From: Pseudoalteromonas sp. BSi20652
Lineage (GTDB): Bacteria; Pseudomonadota; Gammaproteobacteria; Enterobacterales; Alteromonadaceae
Reading direction: 5' to 3'
Assembly: GCF_000239855.1 (NCBI RefSeq)
Contig: NZ_BADT01000209.1
Span: 1 to 32,544 of the forward strand
Length of the DNA: 32,544 nucleotides
In this document: in pieces, positions 1 to 11,005 of the stretch
Layout of the letters: the number at the start of each line of letters is the position of its first letter
How positions within the stretch are numbered: the first letter of the stretch is position 1
The notes under the pieces: model-generated
Seen by the model: the letters and a program-made list of their open reading frames with translations, nothing else
Database searches by the model: none
Told to the model about the DNA's origin: nothing
Made by a program: the position numbers and the translations under genes

Positions 1-1
1 A

Positions 2-408
2 CATGACTTTAATGGCGACGTGATAGAAAAGGTTGATTTAGGCTATAACAACCACCTTTCTATGCGTAGTTTTAAGGTATCTCCCTTCGGCGATTATATT
101 TATTTTTTATCAGAAGGGCTTGGGGCGGCGCAAAATTACTGGATTAACTTATCGGACCCCAATAAGCGCATTATATCACCAAGAAAAGCAGATACTTACT
201 TTTTCTCAGATAAAAAAATAAAGTGTTAACAAAATCTAAAAGAAAGTCTACTGAGCTTCTTGGGAATGGTTGGGCGTTTAATAATTATTACTTTATTGAG
301 TTAGATTTAGTGACCCGGCAAACAAAAGAGATACCGATTAAAGAAAGTAATATTTGGGGCATGACCGGAATATTTATTTATGGCGTGTTTAATATCAAGG
401 ATGAATAA
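2..408 (+). pseudogene. Beta-propeller lipoprotein paralog, 5'-truncated by the window edge and frameshifted
   Basis: Only the C-terminal part is visible. Frame 2 is open from the first base and ends at a TAA at 227-229; coding similarity then continues in frame 1 from about 220 to a TAA at 406-408. The two halves match the C-terminal third of the intact lipoprotein at 5249-6325: FNGDVIEKVDLG here against FNGEVVRKVNFG there, then a propeller-like SPFGDYIYF against SPDGKYLAF, and ESNIWGM against KEMGIWGL near the end. The break lies in a run of seven A (212-218); one extra A would restore a single frame. I therefore call it frameshifted, although slippage during transcription or translation at the A run, or a sequencing error, could produce the full protein. 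Its stop overlaps the start of the next gene (TAATG), so translation is probably coupled to the large protein. Confidence 0.7.
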
Positions 409-3400
409 TGACAGAGCAATTGAATACAGGGATATGTAGCTTCCCTAAAGCATATTTACTCACGGGTTATGTGAATGAAGGTAAACCAATCAGTAAGCTC
501 ACCCCGCTTTTTAACCGTGTGGTGGTGGCTGATAGCGATGGAGCTGCACCAATACTGTTAAGCAGTGATGAAGGCGCGGTGCTAGAGGCTGTTGATGGCA
601 AGTTGCTGACGACACGGACACCGTTTCATGCTCATAAAAACCGACCTATTATTGTGCCGCCGGTTGATGCGATAAGCTTGTTAGCGGTGAGCCAAGGTGA
701 TAAGTGGTTTGAGGCCTTCAAAACTGAACTAGGAAGTTATAAGGGCAAGACTAATACCCTTAGCTATCAAAAAATTGCGGTAGAAGATTTACAACGGCCC
801 GACACTAATAATAAAGATACAACCTACAGCGATTGGTATAACGAACACATTATTAAATGCAAGGTTAGCCATATTTATGGTTATGTTATACCCAAAACAC
901 GGGCGCTGTTGCTTAGTGTAAATAGCTCTATTCCTTTAGCAGCCGGCGATGGTAATGTTGAAATAATAAAAGGTACTGAAAGGGCCATTGCAGGTTTTTT
1001 TGATATAGCAAAAGCCAAGCGAGAAGAAAGTAAAGTTTATAGTGCGGTTATAAATAATAATGATAAAAAGCTGAGTGCAGGCTTATACAAAATACGAATT
1101 AAATTGAATGATGACGCTTTAGGTCAACAAGGTCACCGTTGGAGCCATAACGCTCTTAGCTATGATGAACATGGCACTCCTTATTATGAACTCAGCGAAA
1201 TGTTGCATTTTGACATTCAAAACGAAGCAGGTGAGTTTGATGTAATTAATTGCGACCCGTTTTCAGTTGAAGAGGCAATAATAAAGCAATTCCCTCGCTT
1301 TTATAGCCACTTAATAAGCTATGCCAAAGATTTAAAAACCGAGCATGCCACGTATGACCCTAAAAATATTAGTGTTAAAGATGAAAACGGTAAAGAAGTT
1401 GGCCGCGCAAAAGTTAGCGATGAACCAATAAAAATAGCCAGCGGCTTTGAGAGCTTTTGCCATGGCTGGGCGGTGGCTAAAGGCCGTGCACAATTAGCTG
1501 CAGGGTTAATAAATACCGATATAACCGCTAGCGCCAGTAACGGTAATTTTACCACTAATGGTAAGTTTGTTTTAGGGAGTAAAATTGCTAAAGCAATACA
1601 CGGACATTTAGAAACATATGAAGACAAGGCAATACAAGCAACGCTAGATGCCGTGTTTGCTATGCAAGATGGGCAGGATGCTTGGAACAAGCTACGTGAA
1701 GCTCGCGCAGCCTTTACAACCGATGCTTGGCGGCAAGCACTTGCAGAAAATTTGTGGCGCTTACCAGCTAACACACCAGCAGCAATGGAAAGCTATAATA
1801 AAAGTTTAGGTAAAAAGCTTGGCATTCCTAAGGTGGCAATGGATGCAGCAGGTAATGTACTCAATATAGCTGACTTAACCACAAATATTGCAGCGCTTGG
1901 GCAAACTACGTTGCAGCAATTTGGTACAAATATCCCTAATTTAGCGCAAGCTAAACAGCACTATAAAACGATTGCTAACGATTATTTTGAGCATTTAAGC
2001 GCCAAAGAAATTGTAAAAGATGTCGTAATTGAAGGAACGTTTTCGCTTAACAGCGAGCAAGTAACCGATGATTACCGCAATACTATTTTGCAGCAAAGCG
2101 AGGCCGTTATAAAAGCGCTTAAGCAAAATGAGAGCCTTAAAGTAACCGTGGCAGGTCACACCTGCGATATAGGTAATTACGATTATAATATTGCGTTATC
2201 TGAGCGACGAGCAGAGGCTGTTAAGGACATTTTAGTGACCCAAGCAGGCATTGATGAAGCGCGTATTGAGGTGCTAGGGCTGGGTTATGCTCAACCACTT
2301 ATAAATAATAAAGATGAGGCAAGCCGAGCACAAAACCGCCGTGTACATATTGCCGCATATGCTATTAGCCAAATAAATGTTTGCCCGTCTCGTGAAGGTA
2401 TGGATAGCCTAGAGCGCTTTCGTAATTTAACCGTAGCCAATGATATAAAAGTAGATGAAGCCAGCGACGATATGGCGTGGCAAATGATTAACATTGCTCT
2501 GGGTGTTATGGCATTTATCCCAATAACAGCTCCCATTGCCGCGGCAGTAGCGGTAATAAAAGCGGGTGGTGCTATTGCTACGTCGGCTGCGAATTTAATG
2601 GATGAAGCACTCCTCGATAACGCCTGTAAACATTATTATGCAGAAATTCAGCGAGATAAACGCTTAGGCCAAGAGTGTGCAGCTAACCAAGGTATGATGC
2701 ATGAGCTATTAAGTGAATATAATAAAGACGGAAAAACGCAACAAAGTACACAATGGGCAGCTCAATTTAGGTTGCGCTCAGAGGCCATATCGGGCCTTAT
2801 GGGGTTACTACTTAGGGCTCAGCGTGAAGGTGATAAAAGCCAGTATTATTCAAACTTAGAGCGCTATAAAGTAAAACAATACATAGAAAACTTTTTATTA
2901 GGTGATAGCTGGGCACTGCCTAATTTACCTGGTGCATCAATTAGGATGGATACATTTTGGGTGTTTTTAATTGATAGCATTACCAGTCAAAAGCAAAGTA
3001 AAAATGGTGATAAAAAAGCACTTTACGGCTTTAGTGACAACTACAGCTTGCTAGATAAAGCGGCACGTAAAGCCACAGTTACAGATCCTGAAAACACGCT
3101 TTATTTGCAATCGCAATCTAACCCGTATGGTTTTTATATGATGACGGTGCCGACAGTAGCGCGTGAGCATAATTATATTACGGCTGAATTTCAAAATTAC
3201 TTCCCCATTCACACATTTGCCACGCAAGAAAAAGAAGGCAGTAAATACCTCGAAAGCTTTGCAAACACATTTGAACCGGTATTTTCTAACTATGGTGAGG
3301 CGAGCTATCATCACAGCGCTATATATTATCAAGACCAGACTTCAAAAAAATGGTTGCCAATTATTGCCAATAAACTAAAGCGGCTAACGCCATTCACCCC

Positions 3401-5087
3401 GATTCGTGTTCTCGTTGTGTTTAACGATACGATGACCGGTATTGCCCCTATTACCTTGAAAGTAACGCGCTGTGATGGGAAAAATAACGAGCTTGCTTAT
3501 AAAGAGCTGGTAAGGCCGCTTGTAGAGTCTGAGCTATTAGAGAATGAAAAGCACTTTGCAGGAAAATTTGGTTGTGTATTTACACCATTTTTTCAGTTGG
3601 GGCCAAAAACGTATTTAGGTACCAAGCCTATGGTGCACGAAGAAGCTTTTTACTCGATTATAAACGACTCTGCAGTTGAATATTATCAAGATGACAATTT
3701 CTCTGATATGCGTTATTTCATTGGTGCGCAAGTTGGCAGTAGCCGTGAAGTTGTATTGCCACTAATGGGGGAGCGCAAAGATAATAGTGATGAGATGATT
3801 TTTGAGTCTGACACTGCGGAGGTCCTCTATGCCTTAGGCATAAAAAATAAGTTTGTGGCGAATGAGTTTTATGTTGATTTAAATACAAAGCGTAACGGTG
3901 GTAATGAAGAGTCACTATTAATAAAAGATTTTTTAACGAGTAGTAGCTCAAGCTTTGTATATCCAGAGCTTTTTGCTGGGGAAAAAAGCATTAGAATTTT
4001 GGTGCGCTTTGGTGGTGAGGGTAAACCTTATTTAATAACCAGTAAAATACAAAGGCAAGGGCAATTTATTCGTTTATTTGAGAGTGAATTTGCTGCCGCA
4101 CAAAGTTTAGGGTTTAAAGTACGCCAGTTTGGCGATGACATAATATTTGATGACTTTGATTGGAATACCCAAGTCGATATTATGGTTGTAGCCACCTGTA
4201 CAGAGCTAGAGTCTGATAATTATACAAAAAAACTCATTGGTTTAGATTGGCGTAGTGTGCCATGTGATTTAATACTGCAGCAAACTATTGGTATTAATGA
4301 TCAAGGCCCGAAGTATAAGTCAAAACTTTGCTATTTAGGCAAAGCTACACGTAATGCAAATAAAGGTTATAAAACAGAACGTATTTTAAATAAAATGGTG
4401 GATACGTGGCATGACGATGACTATCAATTTGAGGATAAGTGGTATGACAATCAGTGCCAAATTGATGAGCAGGTAGGCCCAGAGTATGAAGAGTTAATTG
4501 AATTATTGAATAACGCAGGCTCTGATAACGAAAAAGGTAAACAGGGTCGAGCGCTGCTTAATTGGCATAATAAAGACGCTGAAGCATTTGCCGGTGAAGA
4601 GCAGGTTTTTGTTTTTGCTGCAAATTTTAGTTTGAAATATGACTCACCGAAGCGTGTTGAAGTAAACGGCTTAAGGCCTTTTGGAGACATATTTACAAGC
4701 CAATTTAGTGATATATTTACTGACAAAGAAGACCGGCAATATACTATGGAGCTAGGTATAGCTAGCTTTAACTCAGCGGGAAATTCGGGCTTTAATTTTA
4801 ATGATATCGGTTCGATGACCGATAAAATTAGCAACCATGGCTTGCAGTTAAAGTTACCACTACCGAACCCTACAAATAGCAATTTGCCTTGGGGTAAAAC
4901 ACTACCAGAGGCTGATTTAAAAGAATTAGCCGCTGAGCTAAATAGCGATCATTCAACCCCATCACAAAAAGACCTATATAAGCGCTTGTCAGAGGAAGGG
5001 TTGACTGAAGATGAAGTGAAACAGTGGTTTGTTGAAGATGCTACAAAGAGGAAAGTAAGGCCGCTAGGAGCTTTTAAAAGCGAATAA
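408..5087 (+). CDS. Giant (1559-residue) protein with an OmpA-like peptidoglycan-binding domain; candidate secreted effector
   Basis: I do not recognise the whole protein. An OmpA/Pal-type domain is clear at about residues 535-655: VAGHTCDIG followed by YNIALSERRAEAV, with Asp587 and Arg601 in the positions that bind diaminopimelate in this family. A hydrophobic stretch rich in Ala, Ile and Val follows at about 688-730. The remaining 800 or so residues show no motif I can name. No signal peptide is visible at the N-terminus, which is odd for a protein with a periplasmic peptidoglycan-binding domain and would fit delivery by a dedicated secretion system such as type VI. That is inference; I see no MIX motif and no VgrG, PAAR or Hcp gene in the window. 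AAGG at 397-400 lies 7 bases before the ATG, and the start overlaps the upstream stop (TAATG), so this start is well supported. The gene is intact, while its paralog at 6328 is a stub. Confidence 0.75.
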   Translation: MTEQLNTGICSFPKAYLLTGYVNEGKPISKLTPLFNRVVVADSDGAAPILLSSDEGAVLEAVDGKLLTTRTPFHAHKNRPIIVPPVDAISLLAVSQGDKWFEAFKTELGSYKGKTNTLSYQKIAVEDLQRPDTNNKDTTYSDWYNEHIIKCKVSHIYGYVIPKTRALLLSVNSSIPLAAGDGNVEIIKGTERAIAGFFDIAKAKREESKVYSAVINNNDKKLSAGLYKIRIKLNDDALGQQGHRWSHNALSYDEHGTPYYELSEMLHFDIQNEAGEFDVINCDPFSVEEAIIKQFPRFYSHLISYAKDLKTEHATYDPKNISVKDENGKEVGRAKVSDEPIKIASGFESFCHGWAVAKGRAQLAAGLINTDITASASNGNFTTNGKFVLGSKIAKAIHGHLETYEDKAIQATLDAVFAMQDGQDAWNKLREARAAFTTDAWRQALAENLWRLPANTPAAMESYNKSLGKKLGIPKVAMDAAGNVLNIADLTTNIAALGQTTLQQFGTNIPNLAQAKQHYKTIANDYFEHLSAKEIVKDVVIEGTFSLNSEQVTDDYRNTILQQSEAVIKALKQNESLKVTVAGHTCDIGNYDYNIALSERRAEAVKDILVTQAGIDEARIEVLGLGYAQPLINNKDEASRAQNRRVHIAAYAISQINVCPSREGMDSLERFRNLTVANDIKVDEASDDMAWQMINIALGVMAFIPITAPIAAAVAVIKAGGAIATSAANLMDEALLDNACKHYYAEIQRDKRLGQECAANQGMMHELLSEYNKDGKTQQSTQWAAQFRLRSEAISGLMGLLLRAQREGDKSQYYSNLERYKVKQYIENFLLGDSWALPNLPGASIRMDTFWVFLIDSITSQKQSKNGDKKALYGFSDNYSLLDKAARKATVTDPENTLYLQSQSNPYGFYMMTVPTVAREHNYITAEFQNYFPIHTFATQEKEGSKYLESFANTFEPVFSNYGEASYHHSAIYYQDQTSKKWLPIIANKLKRLTPFTPIRVLVVFNDTMTGIAPITLKVTRCDGKNNELAYKELVRPLVESELLENEKHFAGKFGCVFTPFFQLGPKTYLGTKPMVHEEAFYSIINDSAVEYYQDDNFSDMRYFIGAQVGSSREVVLPLMGERKDNSDEMIFESDTAEVLYALGIKNKFVANEFYVDLNTKRNGGNEESLLIKDFLTSSSSSFVYPELFAGEKSIRILVRFGGEGKPYLITSKIQRQGQFIRLFESEFAAAQSLGFKVRQFGDDIIFDDFDWNTQVDIMVVATCTELESDNYTKKLIGLDWRSVPCDLILQQTIGINDQGPKYKSKLCYLGKATRNANKGYKTERILNKMVDTWHDDDYQFEDKWYDNQCQIDEQVGPEYEELIELLNNAGSDNEKGKQGRALLNWHNKDAEAFAGEEQVFVFAANFSLKYDSPKRVEVNGLRPFGDIFTSQFSDIFTDKEDRQYTMELGIASFNSAGNSGFNFNDIGSMTDKISNHGLQLKLPLPNPTNSNLPWGKTLPEADLKELAAELNSDHSTPSQKDLYKRLSEEGLTEDEVKQWFVEDATKRKVRPLGAFKSE

Positions 5088-5154
5088 ATTTATTGGTAAT
5101 TCAAGTAGTTACTACCAACATAACTGAGCGCAACAGCGCAATTATAGTAAGAAT

Positions 5155-5184
5155 AAAAAGCTCATGAATATGAGCTTTTTATTT
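5155..5184 (+). terminator. Rho-independent terminator after the giant OmpA-domain gene
   Basis: A perfect 11-base-pair stem (AAAAAGCTCAT at 5155-5165 with ATGAGCTTTTT at 5170-5180) has a GAAT loop, and the T-rich arm runs into ATTTATT. It separates the first lipoprotein/giant-protein unit from the second, so the second lipoprotein probably has its own promoter between here and 5249. Confidence 0.85.
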
Positions 5185-5248
5185 ATTAGGGTATGGGCAT
5201 AGTGTGCAGATTGGCTCAGTACTTTAACTGCTTAAAAGGACTTTAATA

Positions 5249-6325
5249 ATGACGTTTTTAAAAAATCACAGCATGCTTTGCGCCCTCAGCGTTTGTTGTA
5301 GCTTATTGCTAAGCGGTTGCTCAGAGCCATCATCGCAAAGTACAAAAAACACAACAGCCGTTGACGTTTCTAAATACCCATGGGCTAAAGAGCACAAAAA
5401 CCATCCAGAGTGGCCACTAGAAATACGCGAAGAGGTGTATGGCGATGCAGATACATTTTCAACCCCGCGGTTAATGTTCTGGAATAAGTATAAATACAGC
5501 GAGGTTTATACGCTGTGGTCATCAAAACTTGATGGCTCAGACAGACGCCGTATCATTCCAGAAGAGGTATTTCAAAAGCTTGAATCTATTAGTATACATT
5601 CACCAGCCCGCTCACCAGATAACCGTTATATAGCTATTTCGGGCTATATAAATGATCGAGCGACTCGCCAGTTATACGATACTAAAGAGAAAAAGCTGAT
5701 CACCATGTCAGGCGGGGGCGGCTACCCTTGGTTTAACTGGACCTCAGACAGTGAAAACGTCATTTTTTACTCAGATGGTAAAAACTTTAATTACCATGTA
5801 CCAACAGGGGAACTAACCTCTCGGCCGCAAATCCACCACAGTGGCGCTGCTTTTTTACTCCCAGGTGATAAAGAGTTTTTAGCTGTAAAGCACGATGGCT
5901 TTTGGATACATAAGTTTAATGGTGAAGTAGTGCGTAAAGTGAACTTTGGTTTTCCGAGGAAATGGGAGATGCTGGACCACCGTATCTCACCGGATGGAAA
6001 ATACTTAGCGTTTATGACTCATATTAGACCAAAAGCGCATTTTCATTGGGTGAATATTGCCAATCCGGAAATAGAGCACTCAGAAATAGGGGAAGGTAAT
6101 AGCGTGATTTTTTCTTTGGATGAAAATGTCACTCTTAAATTTGGTTATAACGATTTTAAAGAGCCAACTAGTCGAGATGAAATACCTGACATATACAGCA
6201 TTATTACTAAAACGAATATTTTAACAGGCGAACAAAAAATCACACGAGTAAAGGAAATGGGTATTTGGGGTTTGGACAGATTATCACCAGTAGCGATTAC
6301 AAACCAAAAAGCACAGGGTAACTGA
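5249..6325 (+). CDS. Beta-propeller-like outer-membrane lipoprotein, partner of the OmpA-domain giant protein
   Basis: The protein has 358 residues. A lipoprotein signal peptide ends in the lipobox LLSGC with the lipidated Cys at residue 24; Ser at +2 predicts outer-membrane sorting. The mature part has repeated blades resembling TolB/PD40-type WD40-like repeats: SPARSPDNRYIAIS, WTSDSENVIFYSDG and RISPDGKYLAFM, each a Ser-Pro-Asp turn followed by a short beta strand. An AAAGGA element precedes the ATG. It is a paralog of the frameshifted gene at the window start. Both are followed directly by a large-protein gene or its remnant (2 bases to the ATG at 6328), so the natural unit order is lipoprotein then giant protein. 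A periplasm-facing lipoprotein paired with a peptidoglycan-binding giant could be an immunity protein, a receptor or a secretion accessory. The sequence does not decide between these. Confidence 0.75.
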   Translation: MTFLKNHSMLCALSVCCSLLLSGCSEPSSQSTKNTTAVDVSKYPWAKEHKNHPEWPLEIREEVYGDADTFSTPRLMFWNKYKYSEVYTLWSSKLDGSDRRRIIPEEVFQKLESISIHSPARSPDNRYIAISGYINDRATRQLYDTKEKKLITMSGGGGYPWFNWTSDSENVIFYSDGKNFNYHVPTGELTSRPQIHHSGAAFLLPGDKEFLAVKHDGFWIHKFNGEVVRKVNFGFPRKWEMLDHRISPDGKYLAFMTHIRPKAHFHWVNIANPEIEHSEIGEGNSVIFSLDENVTLKFGYNDFKEPTSRDEIPDIYSIITKTNILTGEQKITRVKEMGIWGLDRLSPVAITNQKAQGN

Positions 6326-6327
6326 TT

Positions 6328-6423
6328 ATGCATGAAATGAGCAAAGGATCTGCAAGCCCGTTGGTGTATCTATTAACAGGTTATGTTGAAAGTAATAAAT
6401 CGATTCTATCGATATGCAAGTAG
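6328..6423 (+). pseudogene. N-terminal stub of a second giant OmpA-domain protein
   Basis: The ATG lies 2 bases after the lipoprotein stop and opens a 31-codon frame ending in TAG at 6421-6423. The product contains PLVYLLTGYVESNKS, which aligns with FPKAYLLTGYVNEGKP near the N-terminus of the 1559-residue protein; YLLTGYV is identical and falls at nearly the same distance from the start. The rest of the gene is missing before leuA. This is best read as the surviving 5' end of a decayed duplicate. The frame stays open for another 20 codons after the TAG, to a TAA at about 6484, without clear similarity. Confidence 0.65.
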
Positions 6424-6640
6424 GCTCAATATAGCTCAAATCACTTTGACTATTTTGTCGATAAAGTGAGTAATGGCACTTTTTAATTATTAAACATGGG
6501 ATTACTTTATAAGCCCAGATAAAAATAATAAAACTTATCTAATCGAGGATCACTTTAAAGCCGATTTGATTATGGTGACAAGAAGCGTGTTTGGTATTTT
6601 TAATCTTGTTATTTAAGGTTTATTGGTTTTTATTTTCTTT
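6424..6640 (+). other. Gene-debris region with a possible 3' relic of a giant-protein copy
   Basis: No intact gene is present. One frame is open from 6494 to a TAA at 6614-6616 (40 codons, no good start) and reads like protein: WDYFISPDKNNKTYLIED then HFKADLIMVTRS. It loosely resembles the DDFDWNTQVDIMVVATC stretch near residue 1255 of the 1559-residue protein, so it may be a scrambled relic of the same family. The similarity is weak and could be chance. Confidence 0.3.
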
Positions 6641-6679
6641 ATGGTTGTGTTTTAAAGGTGTTTTGTGGAATTTTTATGC

Positions 6680-6708
6680 TTGCTTCCGTCGCTTTGTAAT
6701 GTTAAAAA
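6680..6708 (+). promoter_or_regulatory. Candidate leu operon promoter
   Basis: TTGCTT at 6680-6685 and TAAAAA at 6703-6708 are separated by 17 bases. This would start transcription around 6715, about 28 bases before the leader-peptide ATG. It fits a sigma-70 pattern only moderately. The position relative to the attenuator is the main support. Confidence 0.35.
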
Positions 6709-6742
6709 TAGGCTTCACTGAACACACACACAAGAAAACAAG

Positions 6743-6811
6743 ATGCATATTATTCGTTTAATTACACTAAAACTTAACCTCTTACTGCTATGGCAAGTAA
6801 GCGGGGATTAG
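6743..6811 (+). CDS. leuL: leu operon leader peptide
   Basis: A 22-codon frame, too short for most gene finders, encodes MHIIRLITLKLNLLLLWQ plus four more residues. Seven of the 22 residues are Leu, including four consecutive Leu codons (CTC TTA CTG CTA, 6779-6790), all different synonymous codons. Its N-terminus (H-I-I-R-L-I) resembles the enterobacterial LeuL pattern H-I-V-R-F-I. It lies directly upstream of a pause hairpin, an antiterminator segment and a strong terminator before leuA. Its role is to stall ribosomes when charged Leu-tRNA is scarce. The A-rich stretch before the ATG has only a weak Shine-Dalgarno. Confidence 0.9.
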   Translation: MHIIRLITLKLNLLLLWQVSGD

Positions 6812-6846
6812 TGTGTTTGCATCGAGTTGAACACTAAAAACCCCGC
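6781..6846 (+). promoter_or_regulatory. leu attenuator: pause hairpin and antiterminator segments
   Basis: Two mutually exclusive foldings are visible. The pause hairpin pairs CTTACTGC (6781-6788) with GCA at 6793-6795 and GTAAG at 6797-6801. The antiterminator pairs GCGGGG (6801-6806) with CCCCGC (6841-6846), extended by TAGTG (6809-6813) with CACTA (6832-6836). A ribosome stalled on the Leu codons would cover the first arm of the pause hairpin and free 6801-6813 to capture the terminator's 5' arm, so transcription would continue into leuA. Confidence 0.85.
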
Positions 6847-6863
6847 AATTGCGGGGTTTTTTT
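6836..6863 (+). terminator. leu attenuator terminator
   Basis: A perfect stem AAAAACCCCGC (6836-6846) with GCGGGGTTTTT (6851-6861) has an AATT loop, and the T run continues to 6863. It sits between the leader peptide and leuA and competes with the antiterminator for the CCCCGC arm. Confidence 0.9.
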
Positions 6864-6917
6864 ATCTCGCGGCTGGGATTAATTGAAATTTGGGTAACAT
6901 AGGAATGAGGGGCAGTT

Positions 6918-9544
<2,627 letters not shown>

Positions 9545-9556
9545 TAACATATTAAA

Positions 9557-9580
9557 GTTGCAGCACCGTTATGCTGCAAC
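9557..9580 (+). other. Intercistronic hairpin between leuB and leuC
   Basis: A perfect 9-base-pair stem GTTGCAGCA (9557-9565) with TGCTGCAAC (9572-9580) has a 6-base loop. No T run follows (TCAAACAG), so it is unlikely to be an efficient intrinsic terminator. It could stabilise or process the leuAB mRNA or pause RNA polymerase and so adjust leuAB against leuCD expression. Confidence 0.7.
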
Positions 9581-9604
9581 TCAAACAGATTAGGGAATTA
9601 GCAA

Positions 9605-11005
9605 GTGGCCCAAACGTTATACGACAAAATTTGGCAATCACATACCGTTGCCAGCATAAACGAGCAAACCGACTTACTTTATATTGACCGCCATTTAGTG
9701 CATGAAGTTACTTCTCCGCAGGCCTTTGCAGGTCTACGTGAAAAAAACCGTACTGTACGTTGCCCAGAAAAAACCTTTGCAACGATGGATCATAACGTAT
9801 CGACTAAAAGCCGATCACTTGATGCCGCAAGCGAAGTATCTAAAAATCAATTAATGGCGCTTGATAAAAACTGTAAAGAGTTTGGTATTGTGCTTTACGA
9901 TTTAAACTCAATTAATCAAGGTATTGTGCACGTAATGGGCCCAGAGCAAGGGATTACTTTGCCTGGCACAACCATTGTATGTGGCGATAGCCATACCTCT
10001 ACGCATGGTGCGTTTGGCGCATTAGCGCATGGTATTGGTACCTCTGAAGTTGAGCACGTATTAGCAACGCAAACGCTACAGCAAAAAAAGGCGAAATCGT
10101 TAAAAATTCAAATTAACGGTGTATTGCGTCCAACGGTTACGGCTAAAGATTTAATTATGGCGGTAATTGGCAAGTTAGGTACCGCTGGTGGCACAGGTTA
10201 TGTAGCAGAGTTTTGTGGTGAAGGCATTGAAGCGCTTTCAATGGAAGCCCGTATGACGCTATGTAATATGAGCATAGAAATGGGTGCAAAAGCGGGTTTA
10301 ATTGCATCTGACCAAATTACTTATGATTACTTAAAAGGTCGTCCGTTTGCACCAAAAGGCGCAGATTTTGATGCAGCCGTTGAATATTGGGAAACATTAA
10401 AAACGGATGAAGGCGCACACTTTGATTTAGTTGTTGAGCTAAATGCCGACGACATTCAGCCGCAAATTACCTGGGGCACAAGCCCAGAGCAAGTAATTGG
10501 TGTTGATGAGTGCATACCCGATCCAGACCAAGAACCAGATTTAATTAAAGCCGATGCTATTCGCAGCGCGCTTAAGTACATGGATTTAAAAGCGGGTGAT
10601 AAATTATCAAGCGCGAAAGTAGACACGGTATTTATTGGCTCATGTACAAATAGCCGCATTGAAGATTTACGCGCAGCTGCAAAAATTGTTGAAGGCAAAC
10701 ATGTGGTAGCCGGCATTGAAGCGTTAATTGTACCGGGCTCTGGCTTAGTTAAAAAACAAGCCGAAGACGAAGGCTTAGCTGATATTTTTAAAGCCGCTGG
10801 CTTTGAATGGCGCGAACCGGGTTGTTCTATGTGTTTAGCGATGAACGATGACCGCCTAGGAGCAGGCAAGCGTTGTGCATCTACTTCTAACCGTAACTTT
10901 GAGGGCCGCCAAGGTCGTGGCGGGCGTACCCATTTAGTTAGTCCTGCAATGGCGGCAGCCGCTGCAATACATGGTCACTTTGTTGATATTAGAGGAGAAG
11001 CCTAA
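9605..11005 (+). CDS. leuC: 3-isopropylmalate dehydratase large subunit
   Basis: With LeuD it isomerises 2-isopropylmalate to 3-isopropylmalate through a [4Fe-4S] cluster. The length of 466 residues equals that of the Escherichia coli protein. The cluster ligands are present as Cys347 (GSCTNSR) and Cys407/Cys410 (GCSMCLAM). Other aconitase-family motifs are [29 protein letters not shown] and NRNFEGRQG. The start codon is GTG ([10 protein letters not shown]), with AGGGA about 11 bases upstream. The stop overlaps the leuD ATG (TAATG), consistent with the two subunits being made in equal amounts. Confidence 0.97.
   Translation: MAQTLYDKIWQSHTVASINEQTDLLYIDRHLVHEVTSPQAFAGLREKNRTVRCPEKTFATMDHNVSTKSRSLDAASEVSKNQLMALDKNCKEFGIVLYDLNSINQGIVHVMGPEQGITLPGTTIVCGDSHTSTHGAFGALAHGIGTSEVEHVLATQTLQQKKAKSLKIQINGVLRPTVTAKDLIMAVIGKLGTAGGTGYVAEFCGEGIEALSMEARMTLCNMSIEMGAKAGLIASDQITYDYLKGRPFAPKGADFDAAVEYWETLKTDEGAHFDLVVELNADDIQPQITWGTSPEQVIGVDECIPDPDQEPDLIKADAIRSALKYMDLKAGDKLSSAKVDTVFIGSCTNSRIEDLRAAAKIVEGKHVVAGIEALIVPGSGLVKKQAEDEGLADIFKAAGFEWREPGCSMCLAMNDDRLGAGKRCASTSNRNFEGRQGRGGRTHLVSPAMAAAAAIHGHFVDIRGEA

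Noticed and set aside
1319-1774. 151-codon frame antisense to the giant protein gene
   Set aside because: Complementary to a well-supported coding region, with odd Ser/Ala/Leu composition typical of antisense shadows. The same holds for the antisense frames at 4451-4882 and 10456-10869.
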